Positions 10,801 through 22,874 of a DNA stretch of 64,000 nt are shown in pieces. Under the pieces are notes generated by a model that had not been told where the DNA came from, made no database searches, and saw only the letters and a list, made by a program, of their open reading frames with translations. The stretch is from Coriolopsis trogii (lineage: Eukaryota; Basidiomycota; Agaricomycetes; Polyporales; Polyporaceae): the NCBI GenBank assembly GCA_020543525.1, contig JAHYIO010000003.1:1364001-1428000 (forward strand). Direction: 5' to 3'. Each line of letters starts with the position of its first letter. The stretch's first letter is position 1. The position numbers and the translations under genes were made by a program.

Positions 10801-12755
10801 CCAAGCGCCGGGCGGCGTCGCGCGAGAGTTCATCCTGCCTCTTGCAACAGAAGAGGAAGAGGAACGAAAGTCTCGCAGGCGAAGCGCTCTCGAGTGTGAG
10901 ATCGGGCGATCGAAGCACTCGGGTTTGGACTCCAGGCCATGGCAGAAGTCCAGCAAAAGGGGCAGCACGCAAGCGGCGGCGGTTACTTCTGCCACTGCAA
11001 ATGCCAAGAAGACTCTCAAGTTTATTGAGTGTGTGGTCGTTCCAGAGCAGCCCCTCTTGCGTATACGTCGGACGTCTCTGACGCATGGTGCCGTCATGAT
11101 GTACAATGGCGAGATGTTAGTGTTTTATATGTATTCGACGTCCAATCATGCATACTCATATCATAACAGGTCGACTATCCGCATCACTCTGGAGAACGTT
11201 TCTTCATTACCTGTGGACCTTATACGGCTGACATTCGACGACTCAACTATCGCTCCTGCGCAGCAAGCGCTCGCAGAGGGCGAGATGTCGGTGTTCGAAA
11301 CGTACGAGACCGAGTACGATCTTGTACATCGCCCGGTCTTAACCTGGGACAGCGAACGAGAGCCTCAGCAGATCGGCCCAGGCCAGAAGAGAGTGGTCAC
11401 TGTGAACTGCTTCGGTAAAGTCGGATGGTATGCATTCGATTACATCCCCCAATTGGCACATGCTCATAGTTCCCTGTGTAGTACGAATGGCGCGATCCAT
11501 GTATCTTATGCATACGTGCGTCGACCTCGGGAAAGTCTCCAGGAACCTCCAGAAGTCTTCCACACCCGCCAGCTCTCGTATCCAGTCTTGGTGACAGTGT
11601 ACCACATGCTCGAGTGCCAGGGGATGGACATCCTGTCGTACTCTGGGTCTACGACAACCCTGCCTCCGAACGTGAGCGATGACGATGACAGCACTACGCT
11701 TGATGCGAAGGCTCGGAAGTCTCTGCTACATGTGGGAGATATTGCGGACTGGTGTATATTCTCCATCGAAGTGCGGAATACGTACGGCTTACCGTTTGAG
11801 GTTACTTTCGAGCGCAACCAAGAAGGTCAATGCCCCATTTTTCTGCGAACAGTGCGCATACAGCTGACCGTCCAACAGGCGCTGAACATGCTTCTATCAC
11901 TTCCTTGGTACCGCCAGGCTCGACTTCACGGTAAGCCAACGTCTCTATACGCCGAGTTATGGTACTGAATGTGGACTCTTCAGCATTGTCTTGCCCATCA
12001 AGAAGCTATCTCTCTCCGAGGAGCATGTTTCACGACCAATACCCATGTTATCGGACAGGCAATACGTTGTATCATCTTCGAAGCTGTCTGCAGAGGAAGA
12101 GCGGTCGCAGCGGGAGCTCTTCTGGTACAGGGAAGAGTTGTACAAGGTCGTGCACGGACGATGGCGTGAGGTAGTACAAGGCTGGTCCCTGCTTTGATTG
12201 CTGTGTGGCTCATCCCGGTGTTCACAGACTGGGGGCACAAGAGCGGGAGACCTATCTCTGAGGCAGCAGCGGATGACTCTCCCTATGCTTGAAGCGCTAC
12301 GCGTGGAGAGTGCACGAGTCCGGATGACCCTAGTCCAGTATGACGACGAAGGAAATGAAGTTGCCGTACCAGTTGACCCCGCAAAGACGAAGTTCCTACC
12401 GCCGCCCAACGAGTTTGTTCACTTGCGGACGACCATTACGAACCTCTCTCGTGAGTGTTCTGCGCCTTATTTGTAGAATGCCTCGTCTTCTAACTTGGTT
12501 ACCTGCTCAGCCTCCGACCTCGTGCTCACGCTCAGTCTTGATTTGGAGCCAGCCCAGCATGTTGTCTATCAGGGTGAGCTCGCTGACATAGCTGTCGGAC
12601 GGTTGGCCAAAGGCGAGTCGCACGAGATGGAGACCCCGCTCGCTTTTCTTGCGTGCGGCCGGTTCGACTTCTCAGCAGAAGTCTGGGCTCTCGGCCGCTC
12701 GCAAGAGTCTTCTCTAGTAGGCCACGGGAAGATGCGCATAGACGTCACAGCCTAA
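7881..12755 (+). CDS. TRS120: TRAPPII subunit TRS120 (TRAPPC9 homologue)
   Basis: Fifteen exons: 7881..8040, 8094..8494, 8552..8931, 8988..9105, 9158..10037, 10091..10277, 10328..10460, 10518..10615, 10675..11115, 11170..11427, 11482..11825, 11879..11930, 11984..12170, 12228..12450, 12511..12755; 1,368 residues. It is a scaffold subunit of TRAPPII, the exchange factor for Golgi Rab11/Ypt31-type GTPases. Supporting sequence: the N-terminus VRILLLPVGHIRRSTFEKW with IRLGDL; the segment LADFFLIAGRLEEA running across a splice into YNEAIVLFKSSQDVPWHASA; RSTIRITLENVSSLPVDLI; and C-terminal beta-rich Ig-like segments. Length matches the yeast protein (1,289 aa). The intron at 8932..8987 begins with GC (GCGAGT), because only this junction keeps frame and rebuilds the W-Y-N-E motif. 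The stop (TAA, 12753-12755) lies ~200 bp from the convergent VPS55 stop. Confidence 0.93.
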
Positions 12756-12952
12756 TGTGGCGAGGACCTAATGTCTCTTTCAACTTGCTACGCTTTACTT
12801 ACGGCTAATTTATGAGTGGTGGCCGCATCTTGGTCTGCCAGGCAGTCGGTCCCGATGGATATCACGACGGATAATAGTACGATAGTGTACAACGGCCCGG
12901 GCGAGGTGTAGCATAATAATGGTCCGGAGAGCAACTGTATATACCTCGATCC

Positions 12953-13523
12953 TCAATCATAGTCTGAGTTATCTGCCTTGAAGGTCTGACTGTAGGCCAT
13001 GATAGTACCATATACAAGACTATACAAGCACCTACGCGTTAGCGACGCAAAGGGATGAGATGAGAGAAGTTGACGTACGCTCCGCCTGCGATGGACATCA
13101 CACAAGCCCCTCGGGCAATGATCTCGGAGTGCGCCAGCACCAACGGTAGCGCGAAGCCGGTCACAACAATGGAGGCAGTGATGAACCGACCGAGGTCAAC
13201 GGGTCCCGAGCCGTCGTATTCGGCAGAAAAGTCGTCGCCCCCACAGCGGGCGAAGAGGGCGTTCGGGAGGGGCGCGAGGACGAACGTGAACGCTACGAGC
13301 AGTTGAATACGCGCAGTCTTCGCGTATCAGGTGAATGTGAAGGTAACGCACCGACAAGGAGAGGGAGCCAGTTCGCCCAGAGCGCGCAGGAGAGGATGAC
13401 GAGCAGAAAGCCGACGGCCAGGACGAAGGAGAGGAGGATGACCGCTGGGAGTCGTGCTTGAGTACATGCCAGGAGGCATTCCCAGATATATGAGTACGAA
13501 CTTTTAATGCCCGCGGATGCCAT
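12953..13523 (-). CDS. VPS55: Vacuolar protein sorting protein VPS55
   Basis: Four exons on the complement: 12953..13031, 13079..13292, 13352..13456, 13502..13523; 139 residues, the usual size of the family (yeast 140 aa, human OB-RGRP/LEPROT 131 aa). The protein has four hydrophobic segments. The first includes SFVLAVGFLLVILSCALW, followed by the family block WLPLL..FVLAPLPNALFARC. The last two exons give the hydrophobic ending with ALPLVLAHSEIIA and LVYGTIMAY. VPS55 works with VPS68 in traffic from late endosomes to the vacuole. The first exon is only 22 nt, and the intron behind it is 45 nt with a GTTCGT donor, which makes it the weakest junction. The gene is convergent with TRS120. Confidence 0.92.
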
Positions 13524-13879
13524 TGTGGGGTGAGCCGTAGCAGGAGGAGAAGAGGATGTACACCGAAAGCAAGATGGTCGACGCTGTAAGCAGTGAGCAC
13601 TGCCGGCGACGACGAGGACGCCCGCGACCAACCCTCGCTGCGGCCACAGGACTATTACGTAAGCAGGCGTTGAGAATCCGTTTAGGCACGCATCGAAAGA
13701 CAATTGCTTTGCCGAACAACATACATTCAACATATGAGGGTACCATTCCATCTTATGGTATACAATCCTTGGGACAGAGATAGCGTAGGTGTGGAGAGCG
13801 ACTATGTATCAATAAGTTTACAACTCAGATCGAACGAAAGACCCATGACGGGTTGCTGCTACTCAGGAACTCCAGCTGT
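13524..13879. other. Intergenic: VPS55 upstream region and kinesin-5 3' region
   Basis: 356 bp between the VPS55 start and the kinesin-5 stop, with both genes on the minus strand. It must contain the VPS55 promoter and the kinesin-5 3' UTR. No gene or clear motif is visible. Confidence 0.5.
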
Positions 13880-16800
13880 TCATCGCTGTCCTACGGTGCG
13901 CCTAGTCCTCGTGGGCCGAGTCCTTACGACGTTCGTCGTTCGGGAGTCCACGAGCGTGCCCATGGAGGGAATCGACGTTTTGCTCGGCTGTTTGAGCGCA
14001 GGTATCGAGACCGGTGGCAGGACGGGCATGGTCTCTGTGGATGTGGACGACGAGGAAGAGGATGCTAACGACTTGACCAAGGCAGGGGGAGTAAACCCAG
14101 GTGTGGAGTTCTCTTCGTCGGACAGAGGGACATCCACTGGAGAGTCGACGACCATACCTTCATCCGACTGTGTTTGCATCGCGTCCTCCTCCAACTCCGG
14201 CAAAGGCAAGTGCTCTGCGAGAAAGGTCTCGCTTCCTACGTGTGATACACCTCTTGACCTGAAGCGGCGGATGAGTACGTCCCGGCTCTCGGTCGGCGGC
14301 AGATCCCCAACGACTTTGCGGCTGCGTTTGCGTGGCGTCAAACCCGTCGACTTATCCTCCGTTGTCGCCTCCTCCATGAGACTCTGGGTCGTGCGGCGGA
14401 TGCTACCCAACGACGTGGTGGCAGCGACATTCAGCGCATCCACCGCTGTCGACATATCAGCCGTCTCAGTGAGAACACGGCCTGTGGTTCCCTCGATGGC
14501 TCTTGACGTAGAGGCAATCCCGCGCTGCATATAGCGGTAGCCAGATTGCGCCTCTGTAACGAGACCATCCGTTGCCTCGATGCGCGCACGTTTCGCACGA
14601 TGCTCCCGATCGAAGGCTGTAGCCATATGGTCAACAATATACACAACAAACGAAACGACGAGCATACCTTTGGTGAGTGTGGTACTCGAATCCTGCACAA
14701 TGCGTTGCAGCTCTTGGCTAAAGTCAGCGGTCGACGTAGAGACGGCCGCTTGCACCCCAGCGAGCCCGTCACGGATTGAACCCCTGGCTGCGTTGACAGA
14801 CTGGTACCGGAATCAGGACAAAGAAAAATACGATAGATCTTGAAAAGACTTACCTTGAGACCGCCATCACGCAACCGCTTCCCCTCGACTCCTCTCTTGG
14901 TGAGATGCTCGCTCCAAGAAGCGCCACGTACGACGGCGGCTTCGAGCTGTTGGCCTTGCTTCTGACCTAACTGCTGCATCTCGTGTTCCGCAGCTTTGTT
15001 GCTCTCCGTCATCTCGGAGAACGTCTCCCGCAGACTCCGGTCGCGCTCGGTAGTGTAATCGCCCAGGAGACCAGCAATACGCTCTAGAAGGGCGTCAGCA
15101 GAACGTTTCGCTTCCATACGTTCGGTCTCCAGCAATCGCGTGAGGAGGGCATTCTGTTGCGTCAATCGGAGGATCTCGGTGTTGGTGGTGTTATCGGCGA
15201 GTGCCTTCGCCTCCTGAAGAGTTTTCCGTTCTGTCGCGATGAACTCCAGGGCTTCTTGCTTGATCGCTTCTGTTAGCATGCCCAATTCTTGGAAGGCTTT
15301 CTCGACCTGTGTAGGCGTAAGCTTGACAATCCATGCTGACGAAGACGTACGTACCGCAGCGCAACTCGTAAGGCTGGACGACTCGGCCTCTTTGCAGATG
15401 GACTCGCAGTGCTTTCGCAACTCGTCCGAACAGGCAGAAAAGCCGCTCTTCATGCTCTCCTGGGCTTCTGTGATCGTCGCGCGTATCACGTCCACAGTTT
15501 CCTGAGACGTCTCCTCCTTGGAGTGGATCAGATCCAATGCCTCCTGCACCTTCTCGAGCTGCTCTTTGAGCCGGCTCGAGATCGTTGATAGTGCTTCCAG
15601 CTCTTTCGTCTGGAACTGCTCGGTCTCGGTCTTCACCTTGCCGAGGTGCTGTGTGGCAAGTTTCACAAAGCCATCGACTTTGGCAGACATGGCTTGAGCT
15701 TCCGTCGTCAGGGTCTTTCCATGGGTGCTGACCGCCTTCATGTTGGACCCGAACACAGTGGTCTTGCGTTCTACACGAGGAGATCAGTGCTGCAAGATGG
15801 CTGTATGCGACGTTCACTGACCAAGCTTGGCATGAAGCCCGGAGACATCCCCTTCATACTCTCGGGCAACCTCTTTCCATTCGCCCACAACACCATGCAG
15901 AGACTCTTCGGTCTTCTGGTGAGCCTGACGAACGACGATCTCCTCTTCCAGCGCACCCTCGACAGCCGTAAGCTGCTGTTTGGTATCAGCGAGCTCGATT
16001 GTCGTACCCTCCAAGCGGGCCTTGGTCTCACGAAGCTCCTCGTCGGTACGCGCCAATAGTGTCATCGCTTCCTCGAACTCTTCTCGCACGGCTTTCATCT
16101 GTCCATTGACAATCTCGACCTGCTTGACCGCCTCCAGGCGCTCCGTCTCTTTGAGCTCCTGTTCCGCGGTCATCTTCGCCCACGACTCCTCAGAGACGAT
16201 GATACCGCTCTTCTCGCGCACCGCACGCAAATCAGCATGCAAGCGTGTGATCTCAGCGACGTAGTCCTTGATGAGCGCGTTCCGCGTCATCTGCTGGTTC
16301 ACCTCCGGACGGTTCTTAATTGACTTCGCACGGATCGCATAGTCGAGGGTAGACAGTGTCTCTTCCATGTTCGAGCGTGCGGGTGACACAGTTGCGATGA
16401 TGCAGGTCTTGGTACGACCTCCTAGCGAATCTTGGAGGAGACGCGTAAGCTTCGACTCACTAAACGACACTCAGTGACCGATTAGCTGTAGACGGGCATA
16501 GACCTACCGATATGGGACGTGAGGAGAGCCATCGACGAGCGCATTGATCACCCTTCCGAGCGTAAGTAGACTCTGGTTGATCATACCAGCCTCGCGAGCT
16601 CGCTTGTTCTCAGCACCCGAGCGACCGATATTCTCAGAACCTGCAAGGTCGACGAGGTTCAGCTTGCCGACGCGCAAGAGGCCGTCGCCAGTGGCGGAAG
16701 CCGTCGTGGAGTGAATTGTGATGGAGAAGACGGAGTGAGAACGACTGGAATGGTCGTTGAACTTCGTCGCTGCGATCTGCCTGCGATGACTGCCCTTGGT

Positions 16801-17728
16801 GAGGAGAGCGAGGGCATCTGAGGCGGTTCTAACTGGAGTTTCCTCAAGGCCCTGAATAATCACGCCTTTCTTGTGCGCGTCATCGAAAAGCTTGAGGTTT
16901 GCCTGAGTGGGAGCGTCCTTGTGACTTCCCATACCCATAGGCTGGTTAGACCCGGTAGGTGCCGGAAGTTCAGGAGCGAGAAGGTCGCGGAGCTCCTCGT
17001 TGTACAATTCAACGAAGGAGATCTTCACGCTGAAGTCTGTGGAAGACGCCTCTAGATGCTGGAAGAGTTTGAAGAGGACGCGGGGAATCATTCCCGCTTG
17101 AGAGGACGGATTACCCATGGGAGTTGTGGCGAGGTCGCCTTGCATGGTATGACTGTTCGCGCGTTGTAAGACTGAGACATGTAGAGCATACGGGAACTCA
17201 CGTCTTTCCGGTTCCTGTCTGTCCATATGCAAACAGCGTACAGTTGTAGCCCATCATTACTTCCTCGAGCATCGGGTGAACAACATCGTGATAGATGGTA
17301 GCTTGGTCGGCTTCGGGACCGAAGACCATGTCAAAGGGGTATGTTCGGGTAGTCGGTAATGTAGCGACGCCGAAGTTAGTGGTAGGGATCGATGTCTCGA
17401 TAGTGATATCTTCGCTTCTTGCGCCGTTGGTAGTGACGATAATGGGGGAGTTGTCTGCTATTTCGCGTTCAGAGCGACGCCGACAGCGAATGACAACCTT
17501 GATGTTCGTCTCGGGCTCTCCGGAGGCAAGCCGTTGTTGAGCAGCAGTAGCGCCTCGCGCGGCATTAGAGGACCCAGCTTCCGTAGGATGGTCTGCAGAG
17601 GTGCCAATGGCTGTCGAACGTTGTGAAGAGTCTGATTTTGCGAGCACAGAGCGGGGCCTGGAGAACGGAGGGGGCATAGCAGATGATGCATTGGGCCGCG
17701 CACGAGACGGAGGGCGGCGGGAGGCCAT
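13880..17728 (-). CDS. Kinesin-5 (BimC/Eg5/Cin8-type) mitotic motor
   Basis: Seven exons on the complement: 13880..14616, 14668..14800, 14854..15306, 15355..15770, 15822..16459, 16508..17152, 17202..17728; 1,182 residues, nearly the length of Aspergillus BimC. Homotetrameric kinesin-5 crosslinks and slides antiparallel spindle microtubules. A Ser/Pro-rich N-terminal extension (~100 aa) precedes the motor domain, which has the P-loop GQTGTGKT (split by the first intron), switch [12 protein letters not shown] and switch [24 protein letters not shown], the last highly specific to kinesin-5. The neck ([18 protein letters not shown]) leads into a long coiled coil. Near residue ~1030 a BimC-box-like segment ([11 protein letters not shown]) carries the Thr that is the Cdk1 site in the family. 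Two introns (15307..15354 and 14617..14667) are multiples of three without stops, so an unspliced reading also stays open. Confidence 0.94.
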
Positions 17729-17925
17729 GGTGGACGTGAGGGGGTGACGGCAGGAAGGAGGATACGAACAACCAAAGACGACCAACTGTTCAACCACGCG
17801 TGTCGCGCACATCACGTGGCCGCTTCCGTGGGAATGCAGACGCGTAAAGCGCTCATGGCCTTGTCTCATACACTCAGAAGGCGCACACCCTTCCATCCCC
17901 CAGTCATCTCGAGTCCAGGACTGAG
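17729..17925. promoter_or_regulatory. Divergent promoter, kinesin-5 / ELF1, with two ACGCGT boxes
   Basis: 197 bp separate the two start codons. The hexamer ACGCGT, the MluI cell-cycle box bound by MBF-type factors in yeasts, occurs at 17796..17801 and 17840..17845. In other fungi MBF drives G1/S transcription. The site lying beside a mitotic motor fits, but function here is inferred. Confidence 0.5.
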
Positions 17926-18360
17926 ATGGGTAAACGCAAAAAGTCTTCGCGCAAGCCTACTGGCCCTCGCAGGAAGGATCCATTAGGTATGGGTACGTTC
18001 CACACTTCCTGAATCAGCATGCTCATACGCGCACGCCTCAGAGACAAACTTCACATGCTTGTTCTGCCACCATGACAAGTCTGTCTCCGTTCGCATTAAC
18101 AGGAAAGAGGGGGTGGCTCAGCTCATATGCAAAGTCTGCGATCAGAGATATCAGAGTAAAGCCAACCGTGCGTCCTCACTATGCCCCCATTCGACCCTGG
18201 CCTAATCCATATCCCAGACCTTACCGAGCCTATCGACATATACTCGGAATGGATTGATGCGGCAGACGCTGCAGAGAAGGAGGCCACCTCTGTTCGGCGA
18301 CCTGTAGCTTCATCAAGTCGTCCAGCACGTGCGCCTTCCGTGGGCAGCGACGATGACTAG
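17926..18360 (+). CDS. ELF1: Transcription elongation factor 1 (ELF1/Elof1)
   Basis: Three exons: 17926..17986, 18042..18167, 18218..18360; 109 residues. The protein starts with the invariant basic MGKRKKSSRKP tail. The zinc ribbon follows, with CLFC and CKVC cysteine pairs spaced as in Elof1 (C-x2-C, ~24 residues, C-x2-C), then the DIYSEWIDAAD helix and a short Ser/Asp-rich tail. ELF1 binds elongating RNA polymerase II near the downstream DNA, helps passage through nucleosomes and contributes to transcription-coupled repair. All splice sites are canonical. The gene is divergent from kinesin-5 and is followed by kinesin-1 on the same strand. Confidence 0.96.
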
Positions 18361-18849
18361 GTGCACACTTGACGCTTCTCTCTACTCTTGCCACTTTCTA
18401 CCTCTTCTCTGCCACGTTCCATGGACTGTCGTAGATCCTTGTTGCTTGTATAACAATCCCTCCGTGTATTCTATACAATATACAACCTCGGCCAATGTCA
18501 GCCGTTCTGAGACTGCATTATATATGGCTTCCTGAGGCAGTTTACCGCCGCCACTTGCCCAAAATGGAGCGCTAAGGACGCGTACGCGAAGCTGGCGCGT
18601 GCTTGACAACAGCCGTAAATACCTCGTTCATGTCTGCTTGACCTGCCTCAGACTTGTTCTCCGCCAACAGGCCGACCGGTCTGTCGATATCTTCCACCCC
18701 TCTATTTCACTCAATTTTCGGCGACAAACAGGTAGCACGCTTCCTTGCGCGTGTCCCGTATACCTGGGCGATCAGTTCCGCAGGAGGCCTTCAAGCCACA
18801 TCCGACCCTCCTTTCGTCGTGCTCTGATCACCCTTAACGAACTTCTACC
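18361..18849. other. Intergenic: ELF1 3' region and kinesin-1 promoter
   Basis: 489 bp between tandem genes. It holds one ACGCGT hexamer at 18578..18583, ~270 bp before the kinesin-1 start, and a pyrimidine-rich leader just ahead of the ATG. No other gene is seen. Confidence 0.45.
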
Positions 18850-21800
18850 ATGTCCTCCAATATCAAGGTTATCTGTCGGTGAGTCACCCAGAGAAACTCA
18901 ACAGACTTCAGTCCCGGACCGACACATTGTGCGTAGATTCCGGCCGACAAATGCCATCGAGCAGCGGGAGGGTGGAGACATAGTGGTCTCCTTTGATGAT
19001 AACCTCCAAACATGTCACATCCGTTCTGCGCAGCTCGGCTCTGGTCCAGAAAGAGATGGCTTCACCTTCGATAGGGTCTTCCCTCCAGGGACGAAGCAGC
19101 AGGAGGTCTTCGACTACGGTGTAAAGGAGTAAGTATTCTGTCTTACAAGGAAAGAGCGTCGATTGACGATTTTATAGCATCGTCCAGGGTACGTCTAGTC
19201 TCCTTCTATGCGACCGTCTACCTCCGCATCGCAGGGAGCGCAATATCTCGTCTACTGCCTACTGGTGTTTGATCGCGTAGACCAATTAGCAGCCTATGAA
19301 TCTACCCCTCGATAAGTTCAATCGGACTCATGCTTTCCTCTTTCTAGATGTCATGGATGGGTACAATGGCACGGTCTTCGCGTATGGCCAAACGGGTAGT
19401 GGAAAGACTTTCACCATGATGGTGCGTACTGGGCCCTCCGCTCTGCCATAGTAGGCTCACTTACGCCACCAATTCAGGGCGCCGACATAGATTCCCCAGA
19501 ATTGAAGGGATTGATACCCCGTATCACTGAGCAGATCTTCCAGTCGATCGTAGAATCGGATGCTCATCTGGAGTACCTCGTGAAGGTGTCGTACATGGAG
19601 ATCTACTTGGAGAGGATCCGAGATTTGCTCGCACGTAAGTTCTGGGTTTGTATCGTCTGTCAGTTGCAGCGAGGTGACACTCTGCGCGTCCTACAGCCCA
19701 GAATGACAACCTGCAGGTCCACGAAGAGAAATCGAAGGGTGTGTACGTGAAGAACCTCTCCGATTATTATGTTAGCAGTGCACGCGAAGTGTACGAGATC
19801 ATGAGGCAAGGGGGGGCTGCACGTGTTGTCTCATACACGAGTAAGTGTTCTTGGCTGTGTCTTTGTACTGTGACTAAGTCAATTCACCGTTCCAGACATG
19901 AACGCGGAGAGTTCACGTTCTCACTCCATTTTCCTCATTACTATCAATCAGAAGAACACGGAGACGGGAGCGCAGAAGACTGGTAACTTGTATCTCGTCG
20001 ATTTGGCCGGTTCCGAGAAAGTTGGAAAGACAGGAGCATCGGGTCAGACCTTGGAAGAGGCCAAGAAGATCAACAAGTCTCTCTCAGCTCTCGGTATGGT
20101 CATCAATGCTTTGACTGACGGAAAGGTACGTTGTTGTTTTGGGCATACAGTATGTAAAATTTACCGAGTCATTCGGTATCAGGCGAAACACATCCCATAT
20201 CGTGACTCCAAGCTCACCCGTATCCTGCAAGAATCGCTGGGTGGTAACTCACGCACAACGCTCATCATCAACTGTTCACCCTCATCCTACAACGAAGCCG
20301 AGACGCTCTCAACGCTCCGCTTCGGTATCCGTGCCAAGTCGATCAAGAACACCGCTCGTGTCAACGCAGAGCTCTCCCCCCTGGAGCTCAAGGCTCTTCT
20401 ATCCAAGGCCAATGCTGCAAACGCGTCGTACCAGAAATACATTGCTGCTTTGGAAGCCGAGTTGGCCATCTGGCGCTCCGGAGGGCAAGTCGACCAGGCG
20501 GATTGGGCATCGCCAGAGAAGGCGGGCGCTCCTGCCTCCGCCGCTCCGAAGAAGCTTCCTGCTTCCCCGACGCCATCGGCGACCCGCAGCCAAACCCCTG
20601 TCAACCCTCTCCTGCAGGACCTCAGGAGCGACTTGGACAGCAGACCGCAAACACCGACGGTCATTGGCTTGGACAAGGACGAACGCGAGGAGTTCTTGAA
20701 ACGCGAGAACGAACTCAGCGATCAGCTTGCGGAGAGGGAGTCCGCCCTCAGGGCGGCGGAGAAACTTGTCTCCGAGCTCAAGGAGGAACTTGCTTTCCTC
20801 AAGGAGCAGGAGAGTTCCTTGTCGACCGAGAACAAGTCAATGTCCGGCCAGCTCAACGAGCTCCGTCTCCAAGTCGAGCGTCTCAACTACGACAACAAGG
20901 AGAGCATCATCACGATCGACATCCTCAAGGAGCAGAACCAGGACGCGAAAGCGGAGCTGGAGGAGCTCAAGAAGACGATCGCGGAGCTCAAGGCAGCGCA
21001 GAAGGATGCGTCCGCGGAGGACAAGGAGAAGCGCAAGCAGGAGAAGATGGCGCTCATGATGGCAAAGTTCGATGCCGTACGTCGCGCGAGCTTCTGTTCG
21101 TCTCCGCTCCGGCAGGTCACTGATTTCCCATGTGTTCTGGTGTATATAGCAAGGTACCTTCTCGGAGAAGGACGAGCAGTTGCGCGCAATCCTTGCCAAG
21201 CTCGACGCCGTCGACAACGACGAGGCCGTCTCCAGCCTTACGCACGATGACATCGTGTCCATCCGTCGGCGGATGGCCGATGCGCAGGGTCTTATCCGCG
21301 AGACCGTCGACCGTCTTAGGCAGACACAGGAAGAGAATGAGATGCATCAGCGCAGGCGCGACGAGCTTGAGTCGCGTATCTCTGCTCTCGAGGCTGAGTA
21401 CGAGGAGCTTCTCGGTTTGTTTTCGACTTATATTGTGCCGTCGTGCTCTGCTGACATTGCGTTCGTCTTCACAGAGAAGACGATCCATGATGAGGAGGTC
21501 AGCAATGTGGACGTTGCAGAGTCGATGTCCGAGCTGAAGGTAAGTTTGATCGGCGTTCACGGAAATATGCTTGACCCACTCATGCTCTAATATTACATCA
21601 GAACAAGCTAGAAGCGCAGTACGCCGCTAAGCGTGATGCGCACGTCAGTGAAGTCCAGGATCTCAAGCAGCAGCTGGAGATCAAGGGCAACGAGATCCGG
21701 ACGTTGAACGCGACGATCGACGGCCTGAAGAGCGTCAACGAGGAGCTCAAGGTAACATGTTCCGTTTTCACTCATTTCCGACATGCTGGTTGACGCGTGG

Positions 21801-22874
21801 ACTCCGCCGACAGCGTGCTTTCGCAGTGACCTCGGCAGGCATTGAAGGTGGCAAGAACCTCGCTGAGAGCGCGCAGGATCTGGAACGCACGCGCAAGGCA
21901 ATCAGTGTCCAGCTTGCCGAGTTCGATGGTGTCAAGAAGTCGCTCATGCGCGACCTCCAGAACCGGTGCGAGAAGGTGCGTTTAGGCTTTCCTCGGTTCG
22001 GCGTGATTGCTCATCCATTTGTTATTTGCCTCGCACATCATTGCGTGCATCAGGTCGTCGAGCTCGAGATCCAGCTCGACGAAATCAAGGAGCAGTACAA
22101 CAATGTCATCCGCAACAGCAACAGCAAAGCTCAGCAGAAGAAGATGGCGTTCTTGGAGCGCAACTTGGAGCAGCTCACCATCGTTCAGAAGCAGGTAGGG
22201 TTCGACATGCTAGGAGTCAGGGTTGCGTTGTTCTGTGCCCGCTAACTCGGGTGTAATGTGACCTTCTAGCTCGTGGACCAGAACTCGGCTCTCAAGAAGG
22301 AGGCCGGCATCGCGGAGCGCAAGCTGCTGGCGCGGAACGAGCGGATACAGAACCTGGAGGCGTTGCTCCAGGACGCCGACCGTCGGCTGGCGGTGCAGAA
22401 CCAGAAGTTCGAGGCGCAATTGCAGGCGGTGAAGGAGCGGTTGGACCAGGCGCGGGGTAAGTTTCTGATTATTGACGAGTACCGTTGTTCCGGGCTGAGG
22501 AGTAATTGCGGCTTTAGCGCAAAAGGCGGCGACGTCTTCACCACTGAGCTTTGGCCGGATCGCCAAGCCCCTTCGCGGAGGCGGGGGGAGCGCAGCCGCT
22601 GCTATCACGGGTACTGGACCCGCGACGAGCCCGAGCATGGCAAATCCTTTGGCGCGGTTACAGAACGAGGATTCTGGGTGCGTGATCATCAGTTGTTTCA
22701 CCATGTTCGAGGCGGTCGGTTACTCACTGTATGATTTTACCCTTTTTGCCTTTGTATTGGCAGCACCGGTACGTTCGCATTCTTTGTTCGCGTAAACCCG
22801 AGAAGTCGTGCTGACCATGTGGTCGATGTTGTACAGCGAAGCGGCAATCGTGGTTCAACTTCAACTCGCGATAG
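18850..22874 (+). CDS. Kinesin-1 heavy chain (conventional kinesin)
   Basis: Seventeen exons: 18850..18878, 18937..19128, 19178..19188, 19348..19421, 19478..19634, 19697..19840, 19896..20125, 20183..21076, 21150..21414, 21475..21539, 21602..21751, 21814..21975, 22054..22194, 22270..22456, 22518..22677, 22764..22768, 22837..22874; 967 residues. It is a plus-end-directed dimeric motor for long-range organelle and vesicle transport in hyphae. The N-terminal motor has P-loop GQTGSGKT, switch [10 protein letters not shown] and switch [16 protein letters not shown] Pro/Ser linker, a long coiled-coil stalk and a tail follow. The tail motif GRIAKPLR is the kinesin-1 autoinhibitory IAK motif, and the end ([11 protein letters not shown]) resembles other fungal conventional kinesins. 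Exons of 11 nt (19178..19188) and 5 nt (22764..22768) are needed to keep frame. The 11-nt one is secure because it rebuilds a conserved motor segment. The 5-nt one is less certain. Confidence 0.92.

Noticed and set aside
13880..15756. Reading kinesin-5 without the two small 3n introns
   Set aside because: Frame stays open, but both segments have good donor and acceptor sites and normal length for this genome, so splicing is the simpler reading. Retention is noted as a finding instead.
20503..21123. A ~200-codon open frame overlapping the kinesin-1 stalk in another frame
   Set aside because: It is antiphase shadow of the coiled-coil exon; only the kinesin frame matches a family and continues across splice sites.
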